Below are positions 62,006 to 64,000 of a DNA stretch of 64,000 nucleotides, piece by piece (the stretch's first letter is position 1; the number at the start of each line of letters is the position of its first letter). Under the pieces are notes generated by a model that saw nothing but the letters and a program-made list of their open reading frames with translations, was not told the origin of the DNA and did no database searches. The translations under genes and the position numbers were made by a program. Origin of the DNA: Opitutaceae bacterium (GTDB lineage: Bacteria > Verrucomicrobiota > Verrucomicrobiia > Opitutales > Opitutaceae); assembly GCA_027485815.1 (NCBI GenBank), contig JAIXQE010000220.1, forward strand, positions 1 through 64,000, in the 5' to 3' direction.

Positions 62006-62397
62006 GTCTCCCCAAGGTCACGCCCCCAGGCCCCCATCGCCGGCACCGCCGCGGCGGGCCGGAGGGGGCGGCTTCCCCGTGTCGCGCGCTGAAGGCCTCG
62101 TGGGTCCTCGCGGCGGGCGTCCTTTGCCTCCCCGTGAACCGCGCGGTCGCGGACGAGGAAATGTACAAGGCCAAGAACTGCTTCGCCTGCCACCGGGTCG
62201 ACCGGAACCACCTCGCGCCGCAGTTCAAGGTCATCGCGGCGAAGTACGCCGGGGCGCCGGGCGCCGAGGACCTGCTGGCGCGGAAGATCCGCGAGGGCGG
62301 CGTGGGCGTCTGGGGCAACACGCCGATGCCGCCGCAGCCTCAGGTCACGGAGTCCGAGGCCGGCACGCTCGCGCGTTGGATTTTGGGGCTCAAGTGA
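62002..62397 (+). CDS. Small c-type cytochrome, partner of the sugar dehydrogenase
   Basis: 131 aa from the ATG at 62002 in a 4-base overlap. The N-terminus is unusually long and basic (to about residue 30) before a hydrophobic signal (SWVLAAGVLCLPVNRAVADE). The mature part carries the heme motif CFACH (about 60-64), APQFKVIAAKYAG and PMPPQPQVTESEAGTLARWIL with the axial Met in MPP, as in cytochrome c551/c552-type proteins of about 80 residues. It probably accepts electrons from the dehydrogenase in the periplasm. A later start cannot be excluded, as the basic stretch is odd. Confidence 0.9.
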   Translation: MSLPKVTPPGPHRRHRRGGPEGAASPCRALKASWVLAAGVLCLPVNRAVADEEMYKAKNCFACHRVDRNHLAPQFKVIAAKYAGAPGAEDLLARKIREGGVGVWGNTPMPPQPQVTESEAGTLARWILGLK

Positions 62398-62511
62398 GCC
62401 CGCGAAGGGCGAGCGGGGCGGGAGGCGGGTGCAGCTTGCACCCGAGGAGCAAAACGCGGGGGGCAGCGGGAGGCGCATGCGCTGCACCGGCGTAGGCCGG
62501 AAGACTTCCGG

Positions 62512-62587
62512 TGGTGGACCCTAGCGGGTTCGAACCGCTGACCTCCTCAATGCCATTGAGGCGCTCTACCAACTGAGCTAAGAGCCC
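62512..62587 (-). tRNA. tRNA-Ala (GGC)
   Basis: Acceptor GGGCTCT/AGGGTCC, anticodon stem CCTCA/TGAGG around ATGGCAT (anticodon GGC), D arm GCTCAGTTGGTAGAGC, T loop TTCGAAC, encoded CCA. 76 nt. Confidence 0.93.
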
Positions 62588-62644
62588 GAGCCACTGACGA
62601 AGGGCCAAGAAATCCGACCTCACCCTCCGAACGCAAGGACTTTT

Positions 62645-63658
62645 TCAGCCTTGGTCGCGGTCGCGCATCGTGAAGACGAACTCGAAGGTCTCCGCGGCGC
62701 GATGCTCGGACGGGCGCGCGGGCATCCGCACGCGGCGCACCGCCGCCAGCACTGCCTGGTCGAACTCGCGGCTGCCCGAGGACACCGTGATCCGCGCGCC
62801 GCTGAGCGAACCATCCGGGTTGCTCCGCACCTCCAGGGTGGCCTTGAGCGAGTCGCTCACGCCCGGGGGCGGTTCGAAGGCCGACCGCAGCTCCCGCTTG
62901 AAATACGCATAATAGCTGTCGAGCACGCCCTCGCCTGAACTGGTGAGCGCCTTGCCGCCCGCCCCACCCTTGCGGTTCGCCGTGGACCCGCCGACCACGC
63001 CCTTGGCGATTCCCTCGCCGTCGATGCGGGCGACCTTGGTCGCGGGCGCCTTCGCACCGCCGCCCTTGGCCCGCTGGGCGCGGTCGAACTCCTCCTTGGT
63101 CATCCGCTTCGCGTCCTCAGCCGCCCGCTTGCGCTCCTCCGCCTGCCGCTTCTGCTCCGCCTCGCGCTCCCGGCGCAGCTGCAGCTTGGCCTTCGCGTCG
63201 CCCCGCACGATCTCGTACTGGATCTTCTTCTTGAAGTTGGGCACGGGCTCATTGCCCGCGGTGGAGGGCGCCTTCTCCGGGGGCGTCTTTTCCGCCTTTT
63301 CCACGGGCGGCGCAGGCGTGGGTGGAGCCTTGGCGGCAGGTACCGGCGGCGGCACCGCGACCGGCGCGGGCGCGACGGGCGCGACTTCGGGCTCCGGTTC
63401 GGGGGGACGCAGCAGGGCGGGCGGCTCCGGCCGGGGCGCGGCGGCGGCGGGAACACTGAGTTTCACCCCGCCCTCAACCCCCAGCGCCGGCGCCTCGGTG
63501 GCGGCGTAGTTGTCACCCTCCCCCGCCACCAGCTCGATGATCCGGGAAACCTCCGGTTCGCGGTTCGCGGCGACAAAGCCGAGCCCGAGCGCCAGCGCGA
63601 CAGCCACCGCGTGCAGCGCGAGCGACTGAAGAAATCCGCGGGAGGAGCTGTCGGTCAT
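62645..63658 (-). CDS. TonB/TolA-like energy transducer
   Basis: 337 aa. One N-terminal membrane helix (about 10-32, LQSLALHAVAVALALGLGFV with the conserved Ser-His), a Pro/Glu/Val-rich segment (about 65-135), a charged Arg/Glu/Lys helix (REREAEQKRQAEERKRAAED, about 160-200) as in TolA, and a C-terminal TonB domain (about 245-335, FKRELRSAFEPPPGVSDS and FDQAVLAAVRRVRMP). The charged helix and the TonB-type end make it intermediate between TonB and TolA. It follows exbD by 22 bases on the same strand. Confidence 0.88.
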   Translation of the reverse strand: MTDSSSRGFLQSLALHAVAVALALGLGFVAANREPEVSRIIELVAGEGDNYAATEAPALGVEGGVKLSVPAAAAPRPEPPALLRPPEPEPEVAPVAPAPVAVPPPVPAAKAPPTPAPPVEKAEKTPPEKAPSTAGNEPVPNFKKKIQYEIVRGDAKAKLQLRREREAEQKRQAEERKRAAEDAKRMTKEEFDRAQRAKGGGAKAPATKVARIDGEGIAKGVVGGSTANRKGGAGGKALTSSGEGVLDSYYAYFKRELRSAFEPPPGVSDSLKATLEVRSNPDGSLSGARITVSSGSREFDQAVLAAVRRVRMPARPSEHRAAETFEFVFTMRDRDQG

Positions 63659-63680
63659 CGCCGGGAATGCGGGCGGCCGC

Positions 63681-64000
63681 TCAGGAGTCGGTCTTCGAAT
63701 CGAGGGTGATCCGGGTGAGTCCGGCGCGCTGGAGCTCGGTCATCACCTCGGCGACCTTCTGGAACGGCACCGCGGCGTCGCCCCGCACGCGGATGACGGG
63801 GGGCTTGGGCTCGGCGGCCAGCGCGGCGAGGCGGGGGCGGAGTTGGGCGAGCGTCAGCGGCGTCGGCTGGTTGTCCAGGTAGAACCCGCGCGCGTCGATG
63901 GCGACGGCGACGTGCCGCTCGTCGGGCTTGGACTTCGGCGGCGGCGCCTTGGCCACCGAGGGCAGGTTCACGGCGACCGTCTGCTCCTGCTGGATCAGCG
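63681..64000 (-). CDS. ExbD/TolR-family protein, cut by the window edge
   Basis: The C-terminal 106 residues are in the window; the frame is open to the last base, so the start and membrane helix lie outside. Visible part: QQEQTVAVNLPSVAKAPPPK after the missing helix, then the periplasmic domain HVAVAIDARGFYLDNQPTPL and VIRVRGDAAVPFQKVAEVM, typical of ExbD/TolR. It belongs to a second proton-motor cluster, distinct from the one at 16546-21384, with the tonB/tolA-like gene downstream; an exbB/tolQ gene is expected beyond the edge. Confidence 0.88.
   Translation of the reverse strand, partial: LIQQEQTVAVNLPSVAKAPPPKSKPDERHVAVAIDARGFYLDNQPTPLTLAQLRPRLAALAAEPKPPVIRVRGDAAVPFQKVAEVMTELQRAGLTRITLDSKTDS

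Overview
The window looks like part of a high-GC chromosome from the Opitutaceae/Opitutales branch of Verrucomicrobiota. This is inferred from gene content, not from a marker gene: several large TonB-dependent receptors with an N-terminal carboxypeptidase-like domain, a PVC-type CxxCH cytochrome with HEAT repeats, exported sulfatases, a DUF6807 (PmoA-family) protein, a Tat-type Gfo/Idh/MocA oxidoreductase, and tonB-exbBD clusters with accessory coiled-coil proteins. The exception is the first ~0.8 kb (tryptophan 2,3-dioxygenase). It is visibly AT-richer and is followed by a transposase remnant, so it may be foreign or an assembly junction.

Layout. 1-1600: kynA, a transposase scrap and empty DNA. 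1600-14500: two related TonB receptors, one followed by an SLC13 anion symporter and one by a PhoD phosphatase; a purine-nucleoside-permease homologue; and an unknown gene behind a striking array of 11-bp repeats. 14500-22000: a pterin dehydratase, a PQQ-repeat protein, tRNA-Pro, then a complete seven-gene transport-energisation operon on the minus strand (exbB-exbD-exbD-tonB-TPR-two coiled-coil paralogues) with a recognisable promoter and terminator, headed by a tRNA Lys-Thr-Gln cluster.

22000-40820 is the most coherent locus, a divergon. Leftward: TonB receptor, YHYH protein, sulfatase and metallophosphoesterase. Rightward: nine genes in which every neighbouring pair overlaps by 4 nt: propeller/toroid protein, PTS EIIC, GH84 beta-N-acetylglucosaminidase, GNAT, hydroxyacid dehydrogenase, MFS transporter, DUF6807 protein, sulfatase and Gfo/Idh/MocA oxidoreductase. 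I read it as a locus for uptake and breakdown of sulfated N-acetylhexosamine-containing glycans. The GH84 and GNAT pair resembles the two domains of animal O-GlcNAcase encoded as separate genes.

40820-50000 is mostly housekeeping: an anion permease, DUF5069 and EVE proteins, tyrA, a prenyl-diphosphate synthase, cimA, DUF2851, rpoZ and two tRNAs. 50000-64000: a TonB receptor with a PVC-type cytochrome, a decayed flavoprotein gene, an FGE-like protein without the catalytic cysteines, an S9 peptidase, a glucose-dehydrogenase-like protein overlapping a c-type cytochrome, tRNA-Ala, and a second tonB/exbD cluster cut by the window edge.

All similarity statements come from recognising motifs by eye; no database search was run. 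Start codons were chosen from signal peptides, overlaps and family length.
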